From NCBI GenBank assembly GCA_001792115.1, contig MGFX01000003.1, forward strand, positions 1 through 41,933: DNA of 41,933 nt, given 5' to 3'. This DNA comes from Candidatus Woesebacteria bacterium RBG_16_42_24. GTDB taxonomy: Bacteria > Patescibacteriota > Microgenomatia > UBA8517. The notes under the pieces are model-generated. The model was not told the origin of the DNA, did no database searches, and saw nothing but the letters and a program-made list of their open reading frames with translations. A program made the translations under genes and the position numbers. Each line of letters starts with the position of its first letter. The first letter of the stretch is position 1. Of this stretch, positions 7,892-15,536 are shown piece after piece.

Positions 7892-8945
7892 AAATGGTGT
7901 CGCCCGCACTTATCCCGCTGACTATCTCGACTCTATCTTCCCCCTCGATACCCGTTTCAATATAAACTTTTTTCTTCTGTGGTCCGACAAAGATATATTT
8001 CCCTGTGGCGTCGCTACTTATAAACTCAGGAGGGGCAAAAAGAACGTTCTCTTTTTCGGTTAAAATCAGTTTTGCGTCTCCGCCCATCCCGACTCTGAAT
8101 TTAGTTAGGTCGTAAGCTTCAGTAAAAGCAATTTTTACTTTGTAAACTGTCCCGACTTCACCTGAAATAGGAGTATAGCCGACGTAGGAAACGACTCCAT
8201 CCACTTCTTCGGAAGGATAAGCGTCTAAAATAATTTTTACTTTCACCCCATTTTTTAGCTGGGCAACCTCGGTCTGGTCGGCCGAAACTTCGAAATAGAG
8301 GCTATCGGGGTTTACGACTTCAATAACTCCTTGGGATAGTGGAATAAAAATTCCGGTGAATGGATAGGTTACCGAGGAGACGATCCCCGGAAATGGAGCA
8401 GTAAGATAGAGATTTGAAAGATTTTTCTTGGCAATCTCAAGGGCCCGATAGGATTTATCGCGCCTAACCTCGGCGGAGGTTCTTAAGTCTCTTTGGGCAA
8501 AGGATTCGTCTGTGGCGTGCCCCTGGACTTGATCATAAACATTATCCAGTGACGCTTGAGTCCCCCGAAGCTCCGCCACTGCCGATTCAAATGTTTCGTA
8601 GGGAATTTTGGTGTCAAGGTTGGCTAAGCGCTGACCTTTTTTTACGACTTCACCTTCGGCAACTCCCAACCAAGCAAGTTCGCCGGAGGACTGGAAGGAG
8701 AGGAACGCGTGCTCGGCAGCTTTTACCTGTCCGGTAAGGACCAATTCTTCGGCAACCGTGCCCTTTTGAACCTGGTAGGAAAGTCGAACATCTTTTTTAG
8801 GGGAGATAATAAAACTCCAAATGCCGTAGGCAATGACTATTAATAAAGCAGCAAGGAGAATTTTTCTCCTCCAGAAAAAGTTGATTATTTTACGCATGAT
8901 TAGCCTTAAATTTCTTGCGACCCAATATTTTACTCTCTTTTTCAC
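7884..8945 (-). CDS. HlyD/RND-type periplasmic adaptor (membrane fusion) protein
   Basis: N-terminal TM, GQVKAAEHAFLSFQSSGELAWLGVAEGEVVKKGQRLANLD lipoyl/barrel-sandwich region; coupled to ABC genes. Confidence 0.88.
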   Translation of the reverse strand: MKKRVKYWVARNLRLIMRKIINFFWRRKILLAALLIVIAYGIWSFIISPKKDVRLSYQVQKGTVAEELVLTGQVKAAEHAFLSFQSSGELAWLGVAEGEVVKKGQRLANLDTKIPYETFESAVAELRGTQASLDNVYDQVQGHATDESFAQRDLRTSAEVRRDKSYRALEIAKKNLSNLYLTAPFPGIVSSVTYPFTGIFIPLSQGVIEVVNPDSLYFEVSADQTEVAQLKNGVKVKIILDAYPSEEVDGVVSYVGYTPISGEVGTVYKVKIAFTEAYDLTKFRVGMGGDAKLILTEKENVLFAPPEFISSDATGKYIFVGPQKKKVYIETGIEGEDRVEIVSGISAGDTIYD

Positions 8946-8953
8946 AAACTTGC

Positions 8954-8983
8954 TTGTTTTTGAGAGATTTTTTCTGTTAGAGT
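8954..8983 (+). promoter_or_regulatory. Weak promoter TTGTTT-N18-TAGAGT
   Basis: -10-like TAGAGT 6 nt before second ATG (8990) of the Dpm1-GtrA gene. Confidence 0.35.
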
Positions 8984-8986
8984 TAA

Positions 8987-10141
8987 ATGATGGATAAAGT
9001 TGTAATTGTCATGCCCGCTTGGAATGAATCGGACAACATTAAAAGGATGATAGCCGAACTTGTCGATAAGGAACTTCCCCAGATTAATGCCGAGATGCAC
9101 CTCTTGGTTGTCGATAATTATTCAAAAGACGACACTGCAAAAATTGTCGAGGAGGCTTCCAAAACCCGTAACAACGTACATATTATTCAACAGGGAGACA
9201 AGTCCGGTTTAGGTTGGGCTTATATCGCTGGATTCAAATATGCGGTTTCCAAGTTAGGGGCCGACGCCGTAATGGAAATGGATGCAGACTTTCAACATCC
9301 TCCGAGGTTTGTAAAACCCATGGTTGAGGCATATCTTGAGGGCGCTGATTACGTAATAGGGTCACGTTATATTCCTGGTGGCTCCATCCCCAAAGAATGG
9401 GCTTTTTTTAGAAAATTTATAAGTTTTGCCGGCAACCTATTTATCCGCCTTGTTCTTCTTAAGCCTCGTATACACGACTTAACTACTGGATTCAGATTGA
9501 CACGGGTCAAGGGAGTTTTGGATAAGATGGATTTGGATAATCTTATGGAACCGGGAAGATTTGCCCACAAAGTGCACCTTTTGTATCAGGCTATCAAAAA
9601 TTCCAAAAAAGTTGTAGAAGTACCACTTGAATTTGCATCGCGTACACAAGAAAAGTCTAAGTTTAATACCAAGGAAATGATAGCAACGTTTAAAGTGGCC
9701 ATAATTTTGGGAATTAAAGATAAAATCCGCTTTATCAAATTTGGAACCGTAGGATTTTTGGGTTTTATGGTCAACTTTATTGGAATTAGGGTTTTCAGGG
9801 GTATGGGGCTTGCCGAAACTCTTGCGTGGCTTTTTGCGACCGAGCTTGCAATTATCAATAACTATACTTTAAATAATATTTGGACATTTAAGGAAGCAAA
9901 AATTGGGGGATTGGGTAAAACCATTTTTAAATTTTTGCAATTTAACGTAACATCCGCCGGGGCCCTAGCTATCCAATCGATTTTCGGTCCTTTAGGGGTT
10001 AGGCTAGTTGGGGTGAGATTCGATTGGCTGGTTTTGGCAGTGGTTGTAGTTCTCATGGTTCTTCCATATAACTATTTAATGTATAATCTTGTCATCTGGA
10101 AGACCTGGAAGCTTCCTTGGGCCAAAAAAGCTAATGCTTAA
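8987..10141 (+). CDS. Dpm1-like polyprenyl-phosphate glycosyltransferase (GT2) fused to GtrA domain
   Basis: VIVMPAWNESDNIKRMI...DADFQHPP...GSRYIPGGSIPKEW; C-terminal GtrA: FIKFGTVGFLGFMVNFIG...NNYTLNNIWTF. Confidence 0.92.
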   Translation: MMDKVVIVMPAWNESDNIKRMIAELVDKELPQINAEMHLLVVDNYSKDDTAKIVEEASKTRNNVHIIQQGDKSGLGWAYIAGFKYAVSKLGADAVMEMDADFQHPPRFVKPMVEAYLEGADYVIGSRYIPGGSIPKEWAFFRKFISFAGNLFIRLVLLKPRIHDLTTGFRLTRVKGVLDKMDLDNLMEPGRFAHKVHLLYQAIKNSKKVVEVPLEFASRTQEKSKFNTKEMIATFKVAIILGIKDKIRFIKFGTVGFLGFMVNFIGIRVFRGMGLAETLAWLFATELAIINNYTLNNIWTFKEAKIGGLGKTIFKFLQFNVTSAGALAIQSIFGPLGVRLVGVRFDWLVLAVVVVLMVLPYNYLMYNLVIWKTWKLPWAKKANA

Positions 10142-11012
10142 GTTTCCCCGTAAGGAAAAAGAATTCAATAAATACTTAGTAAGAGAATACTTTATGTGCG
10201 GTTCTGTGGACGAGGTTTTGCGGAAGCACTCCTACGGCCTTCCAATTTCCTACGCCAATTATCAGAGGATTTTAGACAAGTGGGGAATAGTCAAAGCCGC
10301 GGGTCCGAATAGCAAAATAAGCGAGGTTCTGGATTTTTTAACAAAGCTGGTTGAAAAAAATGTTCCATTTGAATATCTTTACAAGCGGATGCCTCCGAGC
10401 TTCAAAACTTCGGCTGCAACGATTTATAGAATATTAGGCTACGTTAAAGAAGGGGTTACAAGAAGAATCGCGACGGGTTTAATAATTACGTCTTATTCCT
10501 CGAGAAAGAAGATCCTTGTGGGGGAGGATATTTCAAAGCCCAGGATGGAGCTCGGAAAACCGTTCGGATCTATCTCAATTCCGATGGGTTTTTCAAGAAA
10601 GGTCGACCCAAGGGAGGAAGCGATTTTAAGGGTTCTTCAGCAAGAAGTCTTCACAGAGTCGGCAATTGAAGGGGGTGTCCCGGACATTATCCCAGCTAGA
10701 CCCAAGCCATTTATGTTTTTGGACATTGCGGATGTTAGGGTTGAAGTATTTCATATTAGGCTTCCAAAGAGATTTTCTAAACTTGGAGGTTTTTCCAGTT
10801 TTAAACTAACTGGATTTAAATACCTGGATATTGAAGATACTAAGAAACTGGAAAAAGAAAGACAAAAATTTAGAGTCGGAGTGTTTGAAGCAATTGCCGG
10901 ATTTAGAAAATGTCAGGGGTTACTAAATAGGAATTTGGCATTTAATCCTCTGCAATATAAATCGAGTCTCAACTACTTCCTGGCTAGTGAACGGGGGAAT
11001 CCTTTTGAGTAG
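10134..11012 (+). CDS. HTH-like N-terminus plus degenerate Nudix-fold domain protein
   Basis: Start MLKFPRKEKEF overlaps previous stop; G(FSRKV)D(PREEAIL)RVLQQE aligns to Nudix box spacing GX5EX7REUXEE. Confidence 0.5.
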   Translation: MLKFPRKEKEFNKYLVREYFMCGSVDEVLRKHSYGLPISYANYQRILDKWGIVKAAGPNSKISEVLDFLTKLVEKNVPFEYLYKRMPPSFKTSAATIYRILGYVKEGVTRRIATGLIITSYSSRKKILVGEDISKPRMELGKPFGSISIPMGFSRKVDPREEAILRVLQQEVFTESAIEGGVPDIIPARPKPFMFLDIADVRVEVFHIRLPKRFSKLGGFSSFKLTGFKYLDIEDTKKLEKERQKFRVGVFEAIAGFRKCQGLLNRNLAFNPLQYKSSLNYFLASERGNPFE

Positions 11013-11406
11013 GTGCTTGAATTAACGGTCTAAATTTATAACCGTAAACCAACACTCCTCTTTCTCCATCGCTCCTTAATTTTCTGGTAACCATTTCAAG
11101 GGGCATGCCAATTTCAGGCTTCGTATCCCCAAAGTCCGTAAGTTGTGCCGTAAGCATCGGTCCTTCATTAAGTCTGACCAGGGCAATAGTATAAGGCGCG
11201 TTTTCTTCAAAACCGGCAGGAGGTTCATAAACAGTTGTAAAAGAATAAATTTCACCCTTTCCGCTAAACTGGAACTTTCTCCTTGCTTCCACTCCGCAAT
11301 CTGGGCAAAGGTCGCGAGGAGGGAAAATTTTGACGTTGCAATTAGAGCATTCCTCACCAGTTAGGCTGTATCTTTGTGCATTAAGTCTCCAATTTTCAAC
11401 AGTCAT
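10984..11406 (-). CDS. Zn-ribbon/OB-fold protein (DUF35 family)
   Basis: CSNCNVKIFPPRDLCPDCG two-CxxC ribbon; GKGEIYSFTTVYEPPAGFEENAPYTIALVRLNEGPMLTAQL OB-fold. Confidence 0.88.
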   Translation of the reverse strand: MTVENWRLNAQRYSLTGEECSNCNVKIFPPRDLCPDCGVEARRKFQFSGKGEIYSFTTVYEPPAGFEENAPYTIALVRLNEGPMLTAQLTDFGDTKPEIGMPLEMVTRKLRSDGERGVLVYGYKFRPLIQAPTQKDSPVH

Positions 11407-11411
11407 ACAAA
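11402..11411 (+). repeat. Direct repeat GTCATACAAA, left copy
   Basis: Identical 10-mer at 11781-11790, bracketing the structured intergenic region. Confidence 0.6.
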
Positions 11412-11412
11412 G

Positions 11413-11418
11413 AGTTTA
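11413..11418 (-). promoter_or_regulatory. -10-like TAAACT upstream of DUF35 gene
   Basis: Minus strand TAAACT CTTTGT ATG, 6-nt spacing; no clear -35. Confidence 0.3.
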
Positions 11419-11487
11419 GGAGTTTTTTTCTCTCAAAGACTCTCAAGTTTCCTTGTTACTTTCTTTGCTTCTCCGAAGAGTAATCTT

Positions 11488-11517
11488 GTCAATTTCTTGC
11501 TCGTCCAAGAAATTGAC
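11488..11517. repeat. Perfect inverted repeat GTCAATTTCTTG-ctcgtc-CAAGAAATTGAC
   Basis: 12-bp perfect stem, 6-nt loop. Confidence 0.9.
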
Positions 11518-11669
11518 GAAAGAAGGACGCCCAAAAGAAGCCTTTCCAGAAATTTCTTGACGTGATTTGTTGAGGGAGTATTACCCTCCGAAATTCCCTT
11601 CGGTTAGTTTCGGCTTCCCTTCCAACAAATCACTAAAATTTCTAGAGCGGCTTCAATGGGGTTTTTTCG
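11517..11669. other. Long nested foldback with internal branch (candidate structured RNA/DNA element)
   Basis: Stems: CGAAAGAA/TTTTTTCG, GAAGCC/GGCTTC, AGAAATTT/AAATTTCT, GTGATTTGTTG/CAACAAATCAC, with inner hairpins AGGG/CCCT and CCGAAA/TTTCGG. Confidence 0.7.
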
Positions 11670-11685
11670 GAAGGGAAATTTGAGG

Positions 11686-11710
11686 CTATTCCGATCCCGG
11701 ATCGGAATAG
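11686..11710. repeat. 25-nt palindrome CTATTCCGATCC-C-GGATCGGAATAG
   Basis: Perfect 12-bp arms around a single central C. Confidence 0.95.
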
Positions 11711-11746
11711 TTGTAGTTGAACCGGATCGGAATAGTTGTAGTTGAA
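11697..11746 (+). repeat. Perfect tandem duplication of CCGGATCGGAATAGTTGTAGTTGAA (25 nt x2)
   Basis: Two identical adjacent 25-mers, 11697-11721 and 11722-11746. Confidence 0.95.
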
Positions 11747-11780
11747 CTCACTCAACTCGTCGAAATCAAATTTTAAAGGG

Positions 11781-11790
11781 GTCATACAAA
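11781..11790 (+). repeat. Direct repeat GTCATACAAA, right copy
   Basis: Identical to 11402-11411. Confidence 0.6.
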
Positions 11791-11800
11791 AAAGACAGAA

Positions 11801-12961
11801 CTATAGGAATGGGGCCCAGTCGGAGATTGGCATGACATTTTGAGAGATGTAGGCTAGGGAAAATAAGTAGATTGGGATAATAAGTAGTACCATGATCGTT
11901 TTAAATTCGCGCCTAATAAGGGTAGGGTAGAATGAGATTAGTAAGAAGGGTACGGTGGGAAGGGCGTAGCGTATGACGTCTCGGTGGGCGACGAAAAATA
12001 GCGAGACAAGGAAGACTCCGGTGACCCAAGAAAGTACTATTTCTTTATTTCTGATTAAATTGGAAAGTCCCAAAAGCCCCAAAAGATAGACAAAAATTAC
12101 TTCCTCTAGCCAGAATGTACCTACCCAGGGAGCAGAGTAGTTAAAAATAGAGAATGGAGGGAAGAAAAGATGAATGTTGTCTCCGGAGTGAAAGTAGGCA
12201 AGAAAGTCACCCAGCTTGATGCCGTAAAGAATAAAAACGCTTAAAAGTGAAAGAGGGATAAGAAGGATTGGAAAAACTTTTTTGAGTGCTAATATTTCTG
12301 GCCACTTAGCTAAAGAAGATATTGAAAGTCTTTTTATTTCAGGGCCAATTATAATCGCAAGATAAGCCAGGAAAAGAAGGATTCCTGGAGATTTGGTAAG
12401 CTGGGCCACTATCCCCCAAATTGCCGCCCGCCAATAATTTCCCTTGCGAAAGTAATATACCGAAGCGATAAGTCCCGCAATAAAAAGGGGTTCGGCGCTC
12501 CCCACAGACCTTACGATTAACCAGCGGGCAGGAAGGAATGCAAAAACTAAAGTTAACCAAAGTGAATCCTCTTTTCCCACAAAACTCTTGGCCAACCTAT
12601 TAAAGAAGTAGAGTGCAAGGAAAGAAGAGGCTAAAGTAACGGCCAGCATGGCGTAAGGGTAGCCGAGTGTGTAGGAGAAAACGCGTATAAGGAGCGGAAA
12701 AAGGGGGAAATGAGCCGCGTAGTATTCGACGGGGAGGGGGAATTGGAAGAGATTTTTTATCATCTCGGGATTATAAAAGGTCTTAGCTACGACCATAAAT
12801 AGTGGACCGTCATAATTTGCGACAATTGTGGCCATCCCCATGAGAGGAAGCGGAATTCCCCAGAAACTTTTTAAGCGGGCAAAGAAAGGTAGCCAAATAA
12901 GAAAAGTGGGAAGGAGAGCCATTGTAAGAAGGATGAGGAAACCTTTGAGCCTGGTTAACAT
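11801..12961 (-). CDS. GT-C-type membrane glycosyltransferase (PIG-M/PIG-V or DUF2029-like)
   Basis: Multi-TM; NYDGPLFMVVAKTFYNPEM first-loop Asp, AHFPLFPLLIRVFS; start MLTRLKGF preferred (ORF track starts at 13006). Confidence 0.75.
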   Translation of the reverse strand: MLTRLKGFLILLTMALLPTFLIWLPFFARLKSFWGIPLPLMGMATIVANYDGPLFMVVAKTFYNPEMIKNLFQFPLPVEYYAAHFPLFPLLIRVFSYTLGYPYAMLAVTLASSFLALYFFNRLAKSFVGKEDSLWLTLVFAFLPARWLIVRSVGSAEPLFIAGLIASVYYFRKGNYWRAAIWGIVAQLTKSPGILLFLAYLAIIIGPEIKRLSISSLAKWPEILALKKVFPILLIPLSLLSVFILYGIKLGDFLAYFHSGDNIHLFFPPFSIFNYSAPWVGTFWLEEVIFVYLLGLLGLSNLIRNKEIVLSWVTGVFLVSLFFVAHRDVIRYALPTVPFLLISFYPTLIRREFKTIMVLLIIPIYLFSLAYISQNVMPISDWAPFL

Positions 12962-13048
12962 ATTATCTTGTGAAAAAATTTTATACCTTTTTGAGGCTAT
13001 TCGCAATTCAAGAGGCGGGTATGTTAGACTTTCCTGTAAGGGTATATT

Positions 13049-13765
13049 ATGGCCAAACTTATCCCAGAGCTTTCCGTATTTTTCCCAGCCTACAACGAAG
13101 AAAAAAACATTGAGAATACCGTTCGTAAGGCCAAAAAGATTCTAGAAGAGACTGCAGATGAATGGGAAATAATTGTAGTTAACGATGGTTCAAAAGATAG
13201 GACGGGCGAGATTTCAGAATCTTTGGGAAGACAAGATCCAAGAATAAGAGTAATCACCCATTCTCCCAATCGAGGCTACGGAGCTTCCCTAAAAAGCGGA
13301 TTTTATAACTCCCGTTACCCTTGGATAGCATTCACCGACTCCGATGGCCAGTTTGACTTCGCAGAGATTACGAATTTTATCGAGAAACAGAAGGAAACTG
13401 GGGCGGATCTTGTAATTGGATATTACAAAAAAAGACAGGTTTCAAAATTCAAAATAATTACTAGTAAGATGTGGGAAATAGCGGTGATGACTCTTTTTGG
13501 GCTAAATGTTCGTGATATAGACTGTGGTTTTAAATTTATATCAAAGAAAGTAATTGATAAAATCCCACAGCTGGAAAGCGAGCGGGGTGCGTTTATCTCA
13601 AGTGAGTTTTTAATAAAGGCTAAAAAATCGGGATTTAAGATAGTCGAAATTCCGGTAACCCACTTGCCGAGGCTGGCAGGAAAAGGTACGGGAAGAAATA
13701 TAAACGTAATAATCAAAAGTTTTGTGGATCTTTTTAAGCTGTGGAAAAAATTAAGAAAATATTAA
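13049..13765 (+). CDS. GT2 polyprenyl-phosphate glycosyltransferase (Dpm1-like)
   Basis: LSVFFPAYNEEKNIENTV, VVNDGSKDRTGEI, TDSDGQFDFAEI, DIDCGFKF. Confidence 0.9.
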   Translation: MAKLIPELSVFFPAYNEEKNIENTVRKAKKILEETADEWEIIVVNDGSKDRTGEISESLGRQDPRIRVITHSPNRGYGASLKSGFYNSRYPWIAFTDSDGQFDFAEITNFIEKQKETGADLVIGYYKKRQVSKFKIITSKMWEIAVMTLFGLNVRDIDCGFKFISKKVIDKIPQLESERGAFISSEFLIKAKKSGFKIVEIPVTHLPRLAGKGTGRNINVIIKSFVDLFKLWKKLRKY

Positions 13766-15303
13766 GAACACTTACCCTTTGGGTAAGGAAAAATCCCCAA
13801 GAGGCTTTCTTTCTGGGAGTAATTCTTTTAATTGCCGCGGTTTTGAGGCTATATAGAATTGCCGATTATATGACCTTCTTAGGGGATGAGGGACGAGATG
13901 CAATTATAGTTAGGCGCTTACTGGTTGATGGGGATTTAATCCTTATTGGCCCGGGGACTTCCATTGGGAATATGTATCTGGGGCCGCTTTATTATTACCT
14001 TATTGCGCCTTCTTTGCTTCTGGCTAACTTTTCCCCTATCGGACCCGCTGTTTTTGTTGCGCTACTCGGAATTGCTACAGTATTTGGAGTTTATTACGTC
14101 GGGCGAGAATGGTTTGGGAGGTCCGCCGGGTTAATCTCAGCATTTCTTTACAGCCTTTCCTCGGTCGTAATTATTTATTCCCGCTCATCTTGGAATCCGA
14201 ATATTATGCCCTTTTTTGCCCTTTTTTGTATCTATAGCCTCTGGAAGATTTGGGAAAAACGTCGGTGGAAGTGGCTTTTCGTTCTTGCTACTTCCTTTGC
14301 ATTTGTATTGCAATCGCACTACCTCGGACTTTTATTAGCACCAACGATCTTAATATTTTGGGTTTGGACATTTAGAAATTTGAAATTAATTGGAAATCGG
14401 AAATTGGAAATTGGAAATTTCCTGCGATATAGCGCTATTGGAATGGCTATATTTGCAGGACTAATGAGCCCATTAGTAATCTTTGATGCTCGGCACGGAT
14501 GGAATAATTTCGCTGCCGTCAAGAAGTTTTTTGTAGAAAGACAGGAAACGGTTTCGGCCCGGCCATGGAGTGCACTTCCTAAGTTTATTCCTCTCTCTGA
14601 AAAAATAACAACCAGACTCGTTACGGGGAAAAACGCAAGTGCTGGTGTAAAGGTTACTTTGATAGCTTCGATTGGTGTTCTTTGGCTTACGTATCTTGGG
14701 TTAAGGCGGCGAAAAGTAGAGGTCAATAGGAAAGCTCTTTTGTTAATATTTTCCTGGCTGGGATTTGCGGTATTGGGGCTGGGGCTTTATAAACAGGAAA
14801 TTTACGACCATTACTTCGGATTTTTCTTTGCAGCGCCATTTTTACTCATCGGCGCAGTGCTAGGTTATATAAATAGTAGGGGGGCATTAGGAAAGATTGT
14901 TTCATTGGTTGCTCTTTTGATTCTCCTTGAGCTTGGCCTAAAGGATACCCCTTTAGGCTACCCTCCCAATTACCAATTGGTAAGGACTAGGGAAGTTGCT
15001 GCGAAAATTCGCGATGAGGCGTTTGGGGAGAAATTTAATCTCGCGGTTGTCGCTGAGCGAAATTACGAGGATGCATATCAGTATTTTTTAGAAGCGTGGG
15101 ATACTGAAGTTACTGACATAGACCCCTTAGTGCTTGATGAGACAATTGGAAAGTATCTTTTCGTGGTTTGTGAATTACCTAGAGAAAAATGCGACCCGAC
15201 CAATAATCCCAAAGCAGAAGTGGCAAATTTCGGCTGGAGCAAGGTCGAGGCTGAGTGGGAAGTCGGCGGTGTTATACTTTACAAACTTGCCCACGCTCAA
15301 TGA
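13741..15303 (+). CDS. GT-C membrane glycosyltransferase (GT39/ArnT-like), paralog set A
   Basis: FLGDEGRDAIIVRRLL...LIGPGTSIGNMYLGPLYYYLIAP, multi-TM. Confidence 0.82.
   Translation: MEKIKKILRTLTLWVRKNPQEAFFLGVILLIAAVLRLYRIADYMTFLGDEGRDAIIVRRLLVDGDLILIGPGTSIGNMYLGPLYYYLIAPSLLLANFSPIGPAVFVALLGIATVFGVYYVGREWFGRSAGLISAFLYSLSSVVIIYSRSSWNPNIMPFFALFCIYSLWKIWEKRRWKWLFVLATSFAFVLQSHYLGLLLAPTILIFWVWTFRNLKLIGNRKLEIGNFLRYSAIGMAIFAGLMSPLVIFDARHGWNNFAAVKKFFVERQETVSARPWSALPKFIPLSEKITTRLVTGKNASAGVKVTLIASIGVLWLTYLGLRRRKVEVNRKALLLIFSWLGFAVLGLGLYKQEIYDHYFGFFFAAPFLLIGAVLGYINSRGALGKIVSLVALLILLELGLKDTPLGYPPNYQLVRTREVAAKIRDEAFGEKFNLAVVAERNYEDAYQYFLEAWDTEVTDIDPLVLDETIGKYLFVVCELPREKCDPTNNPKAEVANFGWSKVEAEWEVGGVILYKLAHAQ
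14375..14420 (+). repeat. 7-nt-period repeat inside GT-C CDS: GAAATTT GAAATTA attg GAAATCG GAAATTG GAAATTG GAAATTT
   Basis: Six heptads with one 4-nt interruption; encodes RNLKLIGNRKLEIGNF. Confidence 0.88.
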
Positions 15304-15536
15304 TTAAACTAACGAAAGAGGAAAAAGAGAAAAAGATTAAAGAGCTTGAGGAGAAGTTGGAAAAGTACTCGGAAAAACTAGCCAAGAAGAAACTTGGATA
15401 CGGCGATGTTGTAAGGACGCGTTTCGGGGACTCATATTCAGACCAATTAAGAGACGACACAAATGCCTTGGAACTTGTTATTAATTCAATAAAAGAAGAA
15501 TTAGATGCCCTCAATAAAGTAGTTCCCAATAAATGA
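15300..15536 (+). CDS. Small coiled-coil protein
   Basis: ATGA start overlap; KEEKEKKIKELEEKLEKYSEKLAKKK; ORF-track start 15255 is likely too far upstream. Confidence 0.65.
   Translation: MIKLTKEEKEKKIKELEEKLEKYSEKLAKKKLGYGDVVRTRFGDSYSDQLRDDTNALELVINSIKEELDALNKVVPNK

Noticed and set aside
11374-11565. 63-aa plus-strand ORF across the structured intergenic region
   Set aside because: Overlaps hairpins and the start of the DUF35 gene; no protein-like features.
11697-11746. CRISPR array
   Set aside because: The two 25-mers are directly adjacent with no spacers, and there are no cas genes in the window.
11402-11790. Insertion sequence with transposase
   Set aside because: No ORF of transposase type and no terminal inverted repeats adjoining the direct repeats; at most a non-autonomous element.
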